Positions 1-9,529 of a stretch of DNA of 64,000 nt are shown here, piece after piece. The number at the start of each line of letters is the position of its first letter. Position 1 is the first letter of the stretch. Both the position numbers and the translations under genes were made by a program. This DNA is from Burkholderiaceae bacterium (GTDB taxonomy: Bacteria > Pseudomonadota > Gammaproteobacteria > Burkholderiales > Burkholderiaceae). The stretch spans positions 36,296 through 100,295 of the forward strand of contig JAJPEN010000006.1 of NCBI GenBank assembly GCA_021166835.1, written 5' to 3'. The notes under the pieces were generated by a model. It had not been told where the DNA came from, searched no databases, and saw only the letters and a list, made by a program, of their open reading frames with translations.

Positions 1-1
1 G

Positions 2-205
2 CGCGACCCGGCGCTGCGCGCCGCGCACGGCCTGCAGGCGCGCAAGCGCGCCGTCGAGCGCTTCGGCATCGAGCGCATGATCGATGCATACCAGTCGCTC
101 TACACCGATCTGCTCGTGCGGCGCGCAGTGGTCGCCCGCGACTGGCCCGCCGCGCAGGCTGCATCGTCGAGAGTCTCGTCGGGCGCCGTACCCCGGTCGA
201 GCTGA
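2..205 (+). CDS. C-terminal end of a glycosyltransferase, exosortase A system type (partial)
   Basis: Only the last 67 codons are present; the gene enters from the left edge and stops with TGA at 203-205. The tail carries a helical ending (RFGIERMIDAYQSLY) of the kind seen at the C-terminus of GT4 transferases. It resembles the sugar transferases associated with PEP-CTERM/EpsH (TIGR03088-like). The assignment rests on this short tail and on the next gene, an exosortase-A amidotransferase starting 6 bp downstream. Family membership is therefore inference; that it is coding is well supported by frame and spacing. Confidence 0.6.
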   Translation, partial: RDPALRAAHGLQARKRAVERFGIERMIDAYQSLYTDLLVRRAVVARDWPAAQAASSRVSSGAVPRSS

Positions 206-211
206 CGAACC

Positions 212-2155
212 ATGTGCGGCCTCACCGGAATCTTCGATCCGCGCGCACCGAGCCGCTGCAGCGAAGCGCTGCTGCGCCGGATGAACGACATCCAGCGGCA
301 CCGGGGCCCCGACGAAGGCTCGGTGCACATCGAGCCGCACCTGGGATTCGGCCATCGGCGCCTGTCGATCATCGACGTCGCCACCGGCCAGCAACCGCTC
401 TTCAACGAGGACGAAAGCGTCGTCGTCGTGTTCAACGGCGAGATCTACAACTTCCAGTCGCTCGTCGCCGAGCTCGAAGCCGCCGGCCACCGCTTCGCGA
501 CGAAGAGCGATACCGAAGTCATCGTCCACGGCTGGGAACAATGGGGCGAGGAGTGCGTGCAACGCTTCCGCGGGATGTTCGCGTTCGCGCTGTGGGATCG
601 CAACCGCAAGACGCTCTTCCTCGCCCGCGATCGGCTCGGCGTGAAGCCGATGCACTACGGACTGCTGCCCGATGGCCGTCTGCTCTTCGGCTCGGAGCTG
701 AAAGCGCTCGTCGCGCACCCGGATTTCCGGCGCGAGATCGACGAGCCGGCGATCGAGGAGTATTTCGCGTTCGGCTACATCCCCGATCCGCGCACCATCT
801 ACCGGGATGCACGCAAGCTCGCACCTGCGCACTGGTTGCGCTGGCGGGTCGGCGAGCGCGAGCCCACGCTCCAACGCTGGTGGGACGCACGCTTCGAGCC
901 CGACGAGAGCATCGGCATGACGCAGGCCTGCGAGCAGTTGCAGGCGCATCTCGCCGAGTCGGTGAAGCTGCGACTGATCTCCGAAGTTCCGCTCGGCGCG
1001 TTCCTGTCGGGCGGCGTGGATTCGAGCGCGGTCGTCGCCACCATGGCGCAATTCTCCGACGCGCCGGTGAAGACCTGCTCGATCGCCTTCGACGTCGCCT
1101 CCTTCGACGAATCGGAGTATGCGAAACAGGTGGCGGAACGTTACCGCACCGACCACTACAGCGAGACCGTGCGCAGCGACGACTTCACGCTGATCGACCG
1201 TCTGGCCGGCCTGTACGACGAGCCCTATGCCGACAGCTCGGCGATTCCGACGTACCGGGTGTGCGAGCTCGCGCGCAAGCGCGTGACGGTCGCGCTATCG
1301 GGCGACGGCGGCGACGAGACCTTCGGGGGCTACCGGCGCTACAAGTTCCAGGTGCGCGAACAGGCGTTCCGCGATCGCATTCCTGCCGGGCTGCGTCGCA
1401 CGCTTTTCGGAGCGCTCGGCCGCGTCTACCCGCAATTCGACGCCATGCCGCGCGTATTGCGTGCGCGGTCGACCTTCGAGGCGATGGCGCGCAGCGCAGT
1501 CGATGCATACTGCCACTCGGTGTCCATCGTGCGCGAGCCGGAGCGCTCCTCGCTCTTCTCGCCGGCGTTCCGCGCGCGCCTGGGTGGTTACAACGCACGC
1601 GAGGTGTTCGCCGCGCACGCCGCCCGGGCGAACACCGACGACGCGCTGTCGCTCGTCCAGTATCTCGACTATCACACCTATCTTCCGGGCGACATCAACA
1701 CGAAGGTCGATCGCGCCGCAATGGCGCATTCGCTCGAAACACGCGAGCCGCTGATGGATCACGTGCTCGTCGAATGGGCCGCACGCCTGCCGTCGCGCCT
1801 GAAGCTGGCTGGCGGCGAAGGCAAGCTCGTGCTGAAGAAGGCGATGGAAGGAAAGCTGCCGAACGACATCCTGTACCGGCCGAAGATGGGCTTTGCCGTC
1901 CCGCTCGTCGCCTGGTTCCGCGGTCCGTTGCGCGGCGAAGTGCAGCGGGTGCTCGAGGGCGATGCGCTCGCCGCCACGGGCTGGTTCGACCCGCGTACCC
2001 TGGCCGGAATCGCCGACGAGCATCTTTCGGGCCGGCGAGACCGCAGCGCGACGATCTGGGCGTTGCTGATGTTCGAGCGGTTCATCGCGTCGCAGAATTT
2101 CAGTGCTGCCGAGGCTCAAACGACGCGAAGGACGCTGGCCGATGTCGCTCCGTGA
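212..2155 (+). CDS. Exosortase A system-associated amidotransferase (asparagine synthase family)
   Basis: A 647-residue glutamine-dependent amidotransferase of the asparagine synthase B type. The N-terminus begins MCGLTGIFDP, so the class II glutaminase nucleophile Cys2 is present. FNGEIYNF and RRLSIID motifs of the glutaminase domain follow. The synthetase half has the ATP PP-loop SGGVDSS (about residue 268) and LSGDGGDE (about 365). Length and context match the TIGR03108 family of exosortase A loci. In these loci it is thought to amidate a sugar or uronic acid unit of the exopolysaccharide, not to make asparagine; the substrate is unknown. It overlaps the following ligase gene by 14 bp, indicating one operon. 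Confidence 0.9.
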   Translation: MCGLTGIFDPRAPSRCSEALLRRMNDIQRHRGPDEGSVHIEPHLGFGHRRLSIIDVATGQQPLFNEDESVVVVFNGEIYNFQSLVAELEAAGHRFATKSDTEVIVHGWEQWGEECVQRFRGMFAFALWDRNRKTLFLARDRLGVKPMHYGLLPDGRLLFGSELKALVAHPDFRREIDEPAIEEYFAFGYIPDPRTIYRDARKLAPAHWLRWRVGEREPTLQRWWDARFEPDESIGMTQACEQLQAHLAESVKLRLISEVPLGAFLSGGVDSSAVVATMAQFSDAPVKTCSIAFDVASFDESEYAKQVAERYRTDHYSETVRSDDFTLIDRLAGLYDEPYADSSAIPTYRVCELARKRVTVALSGDGGDETFGGYRRYKFQVREQAFRDRIPAGLRRTLFGALGRVYPQFDAMPRVLRARSTFEAMARSAVDAYCHSVSIVREPERSSLFSPAFRARLGGYNAREVFAAHAARANTDDALSLVQYLDYHTYLPGDINTKVDRAAMAHSLETREPLMDHVLVEWAARLPSRLKLAGGEGKLVLKKAMEGKLPNDILYRPKMGFAVPLVAWFRGPLRGEVQRVLEGDALAATGWFDPRTLAGIADEHLSGRRDRSATIWALLMFERFIASQNFSAAEAQTTRRTLADVAP

Positions 2156-3572
2156 CCTGCTGCTGACGGTTCTGCTGGTCGGCGGGTTGCCGTTCGCGCT
2201 ACGCCGACCGTTCGTCGGTGCGCTGATCTTCGCGTTCATAGGCCTGGCGAACCCGCACCGGTACACGTGGGGCTTCGCCTATTCGATGCCGTGGGCATTC
2301 ATGTATGCGGCGGCGACGATGGCGGGACTGTTCGCGACGCAGGAGCGTCTGATCGGCGACAGCATCCGCCGGTATTGGCCGGTGCTGCTCTACCTGGCGT
2401 GGATGGGAATCACGACGATCTTTGCGCTCGAACCGGCTTCCGCACGGTTTCGACTGGTCGAGGTCGCGAAGGTTCAGCTGATGTGCCTCGTCACGCTGAT
2501 GCTGCTGACTGACTGGAAGCGGATACGCCTCCTCGTCTGGGTGACGGTGGCAAGCATCGGTTTCTATGGTCTGAAGGGGGGCATCTTCACTCTCGCCAGC
2601 GGAGGCGAGTTTCTGGTCTGGGGCCCGCCCGACAGCGCGATCCAGGACAACAATCACCTCGCGGTCGGTCTCGTGATGATGCTGCCGATGCTGTACTGGC
2701 TGTATCGGGACGCGAGCCGAAGGTGGTTGAAGAACCTCGTTCTTCTGACGGCCTTGATGTCTGCTGCATCTATCTTCGGCTCGCACTCACGCAGTGCGTT
2801 CCTCGGTGTTTCAGCAATGGCGGCCTTCCTGGTGATGAAGAGCGACAAGAAGGTCCCTGTCGCGCTTGCCGCCATGATATTCGGCGCCGTCGCCATTTTC
2901 TTCATGCCGCAGCAGTACTGGGACCGGATGGCATCGATCGAGCACTACCAGCAGGACTCTTCGGCGATGGGGCGTATCAACGTCTGGAAGACGGCGATCA
3001 ACATCGCGAACGATCGATTGACCGGGGCGGGCTTCGAGTACTACGGGATCTCCGCGTTTCGTCGATATGCGCCCAACCCCGCAGATATTCATTCTGCGCA
3101 TAGCATCTACTTTCAGGCCCTTGGAGAGCATGGCTGGATAGGGTTGCTGCTCTTTCTGTCCATATGGCTCTACATCTGGTTGACGTGCAGACGCGTCATA
3201 CGATTCGGGGAAGAGTCGCAGGAAGCGCAAGCGCAGGTCCTGCTGGCGCGCATGATCCAGGTCAGCCTCGTCGGCTTCGGCGTCGGCGGGGCGTTCGTGA
3301 ACATCGGCAATTGGGACATGGCGTACTACCTTGCGATTTCCGCGATCGCGGTAGCGAGACTGCAAGTGTCCGAACACGGCGCGCTCAGAAGTGGCCGCCT
3401 GACACGGACGCTTCCGGTGCCGCCAGCAGTTCGAACGCAGTCATTGTCGGCTCGCTCCAACGGCCGCGAGCGCCGCGAAGAGCTTGTCGGAGCAAACGGT
3501 CGTTCTCCACTCGAGCGTAACGAAGCTCCTTCCCGCACCCCCATCATCGGTCAAACTGATCAAGGTATATGA
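2142..3572 (+). CDS. Putative O-glycosylation ligase, exosortase A-associated (membrane)
   Basis: A 476-residue polytopic inner-membrane protein with about ten hydrophobic segments and a large periplasmic loop around residues 270-335. The start MSLRDLLLTVLLVGGLPFAL, the NPHR motif near residue 38 and the Wzy/WaaL-type architecture match TIGR03097, the O-antigen-ligase-like protein of XrtA loci. Its expected role is to polymerise glycan or transfer it from its lipid carrier on the periplasmic face. The ATG at 2142 was chosen because the family starts here; it lies inside the 3-prime end of the amidotransferase. The C-terminal 60 residues are hydrophilic and low-complexity. It ends in an ATGA overlap with the next transferase. 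Confidence 0.85.
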   Translation: MSLRDLLLTVLLVGGLPFALRRPFVGALIFAFIGLANPHRYTWGFAYSMPWAFMYAAATMAGLFATQERLIGDSIRRYWPVLLYLAWMGITTIFALEPASARFRLVEVAKVQLMCLVTLMLLTDWKRIRLLVWVTVASIGFYGLKGGIFTLASGGEFLVWGPPDSAIQDNNHLAVGLVMMLPMLYWLYRDASRRWLKNLVLLTALMSAASIFGSHSRSAFLGVSAMAAFLVMKSDKKVPVALAAMIFGAVAIFFMPQQYWDRMASIEHYQQDSSAMGRINVWKTAINIANDRLTGAGFEYYGISAFRRYAPNPADIHSAHSIYFQALGEHGWIGLLLFLSIWLYIWLTCRRVIRFGEESQEAQAQVLLARMIQVSLVGFGVGGAFVNIGNWDMAYYLAISAIAVARLQVSEHGALRSGRLTRTLPVPPAVRTQSLSARSNGRERREELVGANGRSPLERNEAPSRTPIIGQTDQGI

Positions 3573-4666
3573 CCTGCTTGCGGATGCGGATCCTTCGGAA
3601 GATTCGCCTCCAATTCATTCCATCGACTTCCGTGGCGCTCCTCAATACTCCCCCGCTCGACATCACCGTCGTCATCCCTACCTACAATCGATCTCGCTTG
3701 ATCGGGCGCGCACTGGACAGCGTGCGAGCGCAAACCCGGCCACCGAGGGCAATTGTTGTCGCGGACGATGCTTCCGGTGACGACACGGTCGCGACGGTTG
3801 AGCGGTGGTCCCGAGAAAATCGCTTTCCTGTCGAAGTCGTACAGTTGCCGAGGAACGCGGGTCCGGGCGCGGCCAGGAACCGCGGTATCGCCTGCGCCTC
3901 CACACGCTACATAGGATTCCTCGATTCCGACGACGAGTACTTGCCGGATGCGTTGGAAGTGCTCGTCGGAGCGGCCGACCGCATTCCCGAGGCGGTGCTC
4001 AGCTTCGCGGACGCAACGGTCGTGTCCGATGATCTAACCGAGAAGCACGGACTCTTTCGGCCAAGGGTGAACCTCGAGACCGACGCCTGCCGAAGTGAAG
4101 AACGATCCGACCTGTTTCGATTATCGGATGCAACGAGCGCTTTGCTTGAGGCGAGCATCGTCCCCACCTCGGCCACTTGCTTCCGCCGCGATGCCGCCTT
4201 GCGAATCGGTGGCATGCCTGAAGCGTTTCGGGTGGGCGAGGACTGGCTGTTCTGGCTTCGGTTATCCGGCCAAGGCTCGTTCGTGTTCCAGTTGCGGGAC
4301 GTCGCCCTGCATCATCGGCATCCCGAGAATCTCACGCGCCCCGACAGCGCGGAATTCATCTCTCGGGAAAAGCTGCGTGGCTACATCGCTCTCGAACGCG
4401 GCCTCGAGGGCATTCGCCTTTCGCCAGACCAGAAGCGCACACTTCGCCGATACATCGAACGACAATCGCGAACGTGGCGCTACAACCTGTCCCGACTCGG
4501 GCTGCGCGATTATGCACATGGCATTCGATCCGAAGTGGGACGATCGATCGGTTCGCCGATCCGACATATGATCGACGATCCACGCTCGGTCTTGCGTGCT
4601 GCATACTGGTCGATTGGCCGCCTCGGAAGCACGCGTGAAACAGCGCACCGATCGGCGTCGGTTTGA
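3569..4666 (+). CDS. Family 2 glycosyltransferase (GT-A fold)
   Basis: A 365-residue protein with a GT-A domain from about residue 30: DITVVIPTYNRSRLIGRAL, the nucleotide-binding DDASGDDT, and the metal-binding DSDD near residue 115. GEDWLFWLRL matches the acceptor-side ED motif of GT2 enzymes. It should transfer a nucleotide sugar to a growing polyprenyl-linked oligosaccharide at the cytoplasmic face. The ATG at 3569 overlaps the ligase stop (ATGA), arguing for this start and for translational coupling, although the first 30 residues lie before the conserved fold. Sugar specificity cannot be read from the sequence. Confidence 0.85.
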   Translation: MTCLRMRILRKIRLQFIPSTSVALLNTPPLDITVVIPTYNRSRLIGRALDSVRAQTRPPRAIVVADDASGDDTVATVERWSRENRFPVEVVQLPRNAGPGAARNRGIACASTRYIGFLDSDDEYLPDALEVLVGAADRIPEAVLSFADATVVSDDLTEKHGLFRPRVNLETDACRSEERSDLFRLSDATSALLEASIVPTSATCFRRDAALRIGGMPEAFRVGEDWLFWLRLSGQGSFVFQLRDVALHHRHPENLTRPDSAEFISREKLRGYIALERGLEGIRLSPDQKRTLRRYIERQSRTWRYNLSRLGLRDYAHGIRSEVGRSIGSPIRHMIDDPRSVLRAAYWSIGRLGSTRETAHRSASV

Positions 4667-4713
4667 CCCTCGATCGACGCTCGGCGTTGGGATGATACTC
4701 GGCGATCGCTGAA

Positions 4714-5511
4714 GTGAACCTGATCTCGATACTCAACACCGTGTTGCTCGTGTTCATCCTGGTGGGCGTTCTCACCTGCCTGCACAAGATCCGCCGGATC
4801 CACAAGATGGCATACGGCATCGAGAACGAGGCGGCGCAGGCGAGAACGGAAGCGCAAGCGCTTTTTGGTCAACTGGCAGCGCTCGCATCATTGGATCGAT
4901 GCCTGGGCCTGAAAGGACCGATACCGTCCATGCGCGGGTGGGCTGCTTCTCCCGATTTCCTTCTCGCAGTCGCCGAGGAGGTTCGTGAACTTCGCCCGGG
5001 AAACGTCATCGAATGCAGCTCAGGCACCTCGACCGTCGTGATCGCACGCTGCCTCGAGATGAATGGTAACGGGCACGTCTACAGCCTGGAGCATGATCCG
5101 ACCTATGCAGAGCAGACGCGCCGGCAACTGAAACGGTATGGTCTCGAACAATGGGCCACCGTCGTCAACGCCCCGCTGGAGCGAATAGCCGATTTCCCCG
5201 CGCCCTGGTACTCGCTTGTCGGGCTGCCAGAGACAGCACGCCAGGTCGATCTCGTCGTCATTGACGGCCCTCCGGGAACGCTTGGGCCGCTCGCGCGGTA
5301 TCCGGCGCTCGCACGATTGGCCGATCGGCTGTCGCCCCGATGCTCGGTACTTCTCGACGACGCCGATCGTGCAGACGAGCGCGCGGCGCTCGGGCGCTGG
5401 GAGCAGGAGTATCCGGAATTCGTCCAGCAACGGCTTGCATGCGAGAAGGGTGCAGTTCTTATGCGACGATCTGCAGGGAGGGGCGAGAAGGCACTCGCAG
5501 TGGAAGGATGA
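4714..5511 (+). CDS. Membrane-anchored class I SAM-dependent methyltransferase
   Basis: Starts with GTG at 4714. The 265-residue product has one N-terminal transmembrane segment (residues 4-22), a short coiled linker, then a Rossmann methyltransferase core: NVIECSSGTSTVVIARCL for SAM binding near residue 97 and DLVVIDGPPG near residue 180. The layout resembles the Methyltransf_24 family often found in surface polysaccharide loci, so methylation of a sugar is the probable role. There is no good Shine-Dalgarno. A GATACT hexamer at 4694-4699 lies 14 bp before the GTG and may be a -10 box giving a very short leader. The stop overlaps the next gene (ATGA). Confidence 0.75.
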   Translation: MNLISILNTVLLVFILVGVLTCLHKIRRIHKMAYGIENEAAQARTEAQALFGQLAALASLDRCLGLKGPIPSMRGWAASPDFLLAVAEEVRELRPGNVIECSSGTSTVVIARCLEMNGNGHVYSLEHDPTYAEQTRRQLKRYGLEQWATVVNAPLERIADFPAPWYSLVGLPETARQVDLVVIDGPPGTLGPLARYPALARLADRLSPRCSVLLDDADRADERAALGRWEQEYPEFVQQRLACEKGAVLMRRSAGRGEKALAVEG

Positions 5512-6896
5512 GCGGAACTTCACACCGCACCTTGCCCTTCGCATCCACGATGCAGACCGTTGGCGACACCGTGCATGCATACCGAAGATGGATCTCGCTG
5601 GAACTGCGAGCGACACGGGGAGCCGGGAGCGGAAAACCGAGGTCGGGCCGGCATCTGGCGCTCTTCGCGTGGTCTCTGCCTCCCAGCAATTCAGCCGGGG
5701 TTTACCGGCCGCTGTCGTTCCTCGAGTACAGCCCTCGAGCGCGCTGGCGGGTCACCGCATTCGGCGGCGAGGCGACGGATCAGGACCGGATCGGCGGGGG
5801 CGAGCTTCTTGAGCGGGTTCCCTCTTCGACCACGATTCTGACTCTTGTAGGCACCACGCGAATCCCGTCCTGGTCGCTCTTCCCAAGAACGAACGGCGGG
5901 TTTCTCGACGCCATAGAATTTGCGCACGAAGCGATCGACCGCCTGAAAACGGACCCGCCATCAGCCGTCTTGGCATCGGGGCCAACCTTCGAGATGTTCA
6001 TCACGGCAGCGTTTGTCGCGCGGCACTTCCGGACGCCGCTGATTCTCGATTATCGGGATGAATGGACCGAGTGTCCTTTCTCCTTTGTGCGACTGGGTAA
6101 AGACGATCGGAAATGGGAACGCCGCTGCCTCGCGCAGGCAGACAAAGTGCTGTTCACGACGCGATCGCAGCTTAAGCATCAACTCCTCACTTTCTCCGAA
6201 CTCACCGTCGAAAAGACTCTGCTGCTGCCTAACGGATGGGAGCCCAGTGAGTTCGACCCTCACGCTGCAGCCCAAGGAGATCGAAATCCGAGTTCGACGC
6301 TGCGCATTGCTCTGGTCGGCAATCTCTCCGACCACGCACCGCCCGACGGATTCCTCCGCACCTTCGAGCGATTGCTTACCGTTCATCCTGAGTGGCGCCA
6401 ACGCGTCGTCGTCGACTTCATCGGCCGCAAATCGCGAGATGCGACGGGGAAGTTGGAGGCTTTCCCGTTTCCTGCGAACGTACGCGCAATCGATCACATG
6501 TCGAAAACCCAGGCCGTCCGCGCAATGCAGCAAGCAGACATGCTGCTTCTGATCGCACTGCCCGAACTGGAGCGCTATCTTCCCGGCAAGCTCTTCGATT
6601 ATCTGGCCACGAAGCGGCCGGTTCTGGTGTATGGAGCGCCCGGAGAAGCGTCGCGGACGGTCGAAGATCTCGGCGCAGGCTTGCGCTGCGAAGACGGCAA
6701 CCACGAACGACTGCTCGAAATCTTCAGCAGACTTCAAGCCAATGATGTTGAGCCGCAATCGATAAAAATCGAGCGCTGGCTCGAAGAGCACCGACGCGAC
6801 GTACTGGCTGGCCGGCTCTACGCACTTCTGGACGAGTTGCAGGAAGGCTCCCGCACACGCACCGACCCGTTCGCAGCCTTCTCCGGACGGACATAG
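5508..6896 (+). CDS. Family 4-like glycosyltransferase
   Basis: A 462-residue GT-B transferase. The open frame runs further upstream, but the ATG at 5508 overlaps the previous stop as ATGA and follows a GGAAGG ribosome site. The N-terminal half contains GPTFEMFITAAFVARHF and LDYRDEWTECPF, typical of acceptor domains in this group. The C-terminal half has LPNGWEPSEFDP and LPGKLFDYLATKRPVL, where the expected GT4 donor-site E/K positions appear as PGKLFDYLA. Donor and acceptor sugars are unknown. It sits between a methyltransferase and the flippase in the same operon. Confidence 0.8.
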   Translation: MSGTSHRTLPFASTMQTVGDTVHAYRRWISLELRATRGAGSGKPRSGRHLALFAWSLPPSNSAGVYRPLSFLEYSPRARWRVTAFGGEATDQDRIGGGELLERVPSSTTILTLVGTTRIPSWSLFPRTNGGFLDAIEFAHEAIDRLKTDPPSAVLASGPTFEMFITAAFVARHFRTPLILDYRDEWTECPFSFVRLGKDDRKWERRCLAQADKVLFTTRSQLKHQLLTFSELTVEKTLLLPNGWEPSEFDPHAAAQGDRNPSSTLRIALVGNLSDHAPPDGFLRTFERLLTVHPEWRQRVVVDFIGRKSRDATGKLEAFPFPANVRAIDHMSKTQAVRAMQQADMLLLIALPELERYLPGKLFDYLATKRPVLVYGAPGEASRTVEDLGAGLRCEDGNHERLLEIFSRLQANDVEPQSIKIERWLEEHRRDVLAGRLYALLDELQEGSRTRTDPFAAFSGRT

Positions 6897-6903
6897 CGAG
6901 ACG

Positions 6904-8370
6904 ATGACCGCACGCCGGAACTTCTATCTGGCGGCTGGGGAAAGCTACCTCGGTGTCGTCATCGGGCTGCTGAGTACGATCGTACTCGCGCGATTGCTGA
7001 CGCCCGCCGAAATCGGAACGTTTTCCGTGGCCGCGAGCTTCACCGGGCTTGCGCACGCCCTCCGGGAGCTTGGCGTCGGGAATTACCTCGTTCAGGAGAA
7101 GGAACTCACCGACGAACGGATCCGGGCCGCATTCACGGTCAGCCTGCTCGCCGCGTGGCCTGCAGGAGCTGCGTTGCTCGTTGCCTCCCCTTGGGTAGCG
7201 CGGTTCTACCGGAACCCGGAACTCACGCCGATCCTCGTCGTGTTGGCAGCGAACTTCTTTCTGCTCCCATTCGGATCGGTCACGCTCGCCTACCTACGGC
7301 GCTCGATGCTGTTCGGCCGCGGGCTGATCATCAACGTGTCGGGCTCAGCGGTGCGCGTGGCGGCGTCGATCGCACTCGCGCTCGCGGGAATGGGCGCCCT
7401 CTCCCTGGCACTCGGCGCTAGCGCGGGCCTACTCACCACGGTGATTCTCGCGACGATCCTACGGCCCAAACGATTGCCCTGGTTGCCCGGCTTCCGCGAG
7501 TTGCGTCGCGTACTGAAGTTCGGGCTGACCGTGACCGGCGGAAGCCTGGCCGGCTCTGCCAACGAGGCGGCGCCTGATCTCATCATCGGCAAGGTGCTTG
7601 GTGCGGCCGACACCGGCATGTTTAACAAGGCGCTTGGACTGGCAACGATGATCAACAACCTGATCATGCAGCCGCTGTGGAAGTTCATGATGCCGTACTT
7701 TTCGCAGAAGAGCCGCAGCGGCGAAAATGTGGCGCCGATCTACCTGCGCATCGTGTCAGTCGTCACCGGTTTCACGTGGCCGGTACTGCTGACTGCTGCA
7801 ATCGCTGCCGATCCGATCGTCCAGCTACTCCTCGGATCACAATGGCTCGACGCTATTCCCGTCGCGCGAATCCTCTGCATCGCAGTGATAATCGGTGCCG
7901 CGTTCTCGCCCCTGTCATCATTCCTCATCGCCCGCTCCCGTGTCGATCTGTATCTGCGAGCGGCGATGCTGGCTTTCCTCTTTCGTGCAGGCTTCCTGCT
8001 GGCGACGGTCTGGTTCGGCCTTCAGGTGGTCGCTTGGGGCTTCGTAGGCGGTGCGCTCGCGAATTCCTGCTACGCCGCTTATCTCCTGCGGCGCTACATG
8101 TCGATCGGGGTACGCGACTTGCTTCAGTCTTGGAAGCGCAGTGCCCTGCTTTCCGCGATCGTCGGGCCGGTTGCACTCGGTGGCATCGGGCTGTCCTTGG
8201 AGCTCGAGCTTGTGCCGATCCTGTCGCTAATGATGGTTTTCACAGTCTCCGCGACGACTTGGCTCGCAGCCGTCTCGAAGGTCCATCCCGACGCAGCCGT
8301 GGAAGTATTTCAGGTCATGCGCAAGATGAGCGAGAGCATTCGCATCGGCCGCTTTCGAAGCGGAGATTGA
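6904..8370 (+). CDS. Oligosaccharide flippase (Wzx-like)
   Basis: A 488-residue protein with 12 to 14 predicted transmembrane helices starting from NFYLAAGESYLGVVIGLLST. It has the Polysacc_synt/MATE-like fold of lipid-linked oligosaccharide flippases. The usual basic charge in the first half is visible, and the mid-protein AGSANEAAPDLIIGKVLGA segment resembles the conserved region of this family. It should move undecaprenyl-linked repeat units across the inner membrane for the periplasmic ligase encoded at 2142. It starts 7 bp after the preceding transferase. Confidence 0.85.
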   Translation: MTARRNFYLAAGESYLGVVIGLLSTIVLARLLTPAEIGTFSVAASFTGLAHALRELGVGNYLVQEKELTDERIRAAFTVSLLAAWPAGAALLVASPWVARFYRNPELTPILVVLAANFFLLPFGSVTLAYLRRSMLFGRGLIINVSGSAVRVAASIALALAGMGALSLALGASAGLLTTVILATILRPKRLPWLPGFRELRRVLKFGLTVTGGSLAGSANEAAPDLIIGKVLGAADTGMFNKALGLATMINNLIMQPLWKFMMPYFSQKSRSGENVAPIYLRIVSVVTGFTWPVLLTAAIAADPIVQLLLGSQWLDAIPVARILCIAVIIGAAFSPLSSFLIARSRVDLYLRAAMLAFLFRAGFLLATVWFGLQVVAWGFVGGALANSCYAAYLLRRYMSIGVRDLLQSWKRSALLSAIVGPVALGGIGLSLELELVPILSLMMVFTVSATTWLAAVSKVHPDAAVEVFQVMRKMSESIRIGRFRSGD

Positions 8371-8390
8371 GCAGTCGCAGGGTAGTTGTA

Positions 8391-9317
8391 GTGAGCGAGT
8401 CGGTTTCCGTCGTAATACCGGTTTACAACCGCGCGGCCACGCTTGCCAGGGCCATCGATTCCGTCCTCGCGCAAACGCACCCCGTCGAGGAGATATGGAT
8501 CGTCGACGACGGTTCGCGCGACGATTCTCCCGCGGTGGCCCAGCGCTACGCGGCCCGCCATGAATCAGTCCGGTTCCTGCGTCAGCACCATGCCGGTGCT
8601 GCCTCGGCCCGCAATCTCGGCATGTCGCAAGCCAACTCGACCTGGATTGCGTTCCTCGACTCCGATGACCGCTGGCATCCTGAGAAAAATGCGCGGTGCA
8701 TGCAGATGATCAATTCGTGCCCCGAGTGCGATTTCCTCCACACCTCCTACTTCGTCGAACGCAATGGCAACCTGCAACCTCGACTGAACAATGTACGTGA
8801 GATCCGTGAAGACAGGAAAAGGATGCTGTCGATCTTCGGCGTGAAGACCTCCACGGTCTGCTTCCGGCACAGCCTGCTCGACGGCACCGGCTTCTTTCGC
8901 GAAGATCTTCACACTTGCGAGGACTACGAATTGTTCTGGCGACTGATAGCGGTTTCGCGTCGGATTGCCTACCTCACCGACAACCTGGTCACCGTCGTCG
9001 AAAGCGCCAACAGTCTCACGGCGGTCACCGACCCGCTCGATCGTCGCAAGGACGACGCACTCGCGATCAGCTCGGCACTTACGTGGATACGGACGCGGTC
9101 CGACGATCCCGAATTGGTCTCCGGGATGCGTTCGCACCAATACTGGGCATTCGTCGAATTGATGCGAGTCGGCTTGAAGACCGCCAGTCTTCCGGCCGTC
9201 GCCCAGAGTTTCGGTTTCGCGGCTCGTCACCTAGGCCTATCGCGAGGCTCTAGAGCGGCAATGTCGGCACTCGCAAGCCTGCACCGCGACACACGAGAGA
9301 ATCGCCGACCGGGGTAG
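8391..9317 (+). CDS. Family 2 glycosyltransferase
   Basis: A 308-residue GT-A enzyme. SVSVVIPVYNRAATLARAID opens the domain, VDDGSRDDS follows, and the DXD motif is DSDDRW near residue 91. EDYELFWRL is the conserved catalytic-side motif. The GTG at 8391 is used: it directly precedes the fold and has a GCAGGG element 8 bp upstream, whereas the longer open frame overlaps the flippase. It is the last cytoplasmic enzyme of the first operon before a 212-bp gap. Its donor sugar is unknown. Confidence 0.83.
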   Translation: MSESVSVVIPVYNRAATLARAIDSVLAQTHPVEEIWIVDDGSRDDSPAVAQRYAARHESVRFLRQHHAGAASARNLGMSQANSTWIAFLDSDDRWHPEKNARCMQMINSCPECDFLHTSYFVERNGNLQPRLNNVREIREDRKRMLSIFGVKTSTVCFRHSLLDGTGFFREDLHTCEDYELFWRLIAVSRRIAYLTDNLVTVVESANSLTAVTDPLDRRKDDALAISSALTWIRTRSDDPELVSGMRSHQYWAFVELMRVGLKTASLPAVAQSFGFAARHLGLSRGSRAAMSALASLHRDTRENRRPG

Positions 9318-9529
9318 GTCATGCGTCCGCCGGCTGGTGCCCGAGCGACGCGGAAATCCATGTGGTGGCGGCAACCAGGATGACGGGAAGCGCGAACAAC
9401 ACCCCCTCAAGAGGTGCCCAAGGATCGACACGGCGTTGACATTGCTTTCACGTATCCGTCGGCTTGTCGGGTTCACCGAAGTCGTAGAACATCGGGTCCT
9501 CGAAGCGGCGCATCGAGGAAGGAAGAACA

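Noticed and set aside
214..2166. 650-codon plus-strand frame overlapping the amidotransferase
   Set aside because: Same strand, shifted frame of a gene with all asparagine synthase motifs; Arg-rich and motif-free.
9318..9529. Possible small gene or promoter in the gap before the lipoprotein gene
   Set aside because: A TTGACA string occurs at 9436-9441, but no -10 box lies at proper spacing, and no frame gives a recognisable protein.
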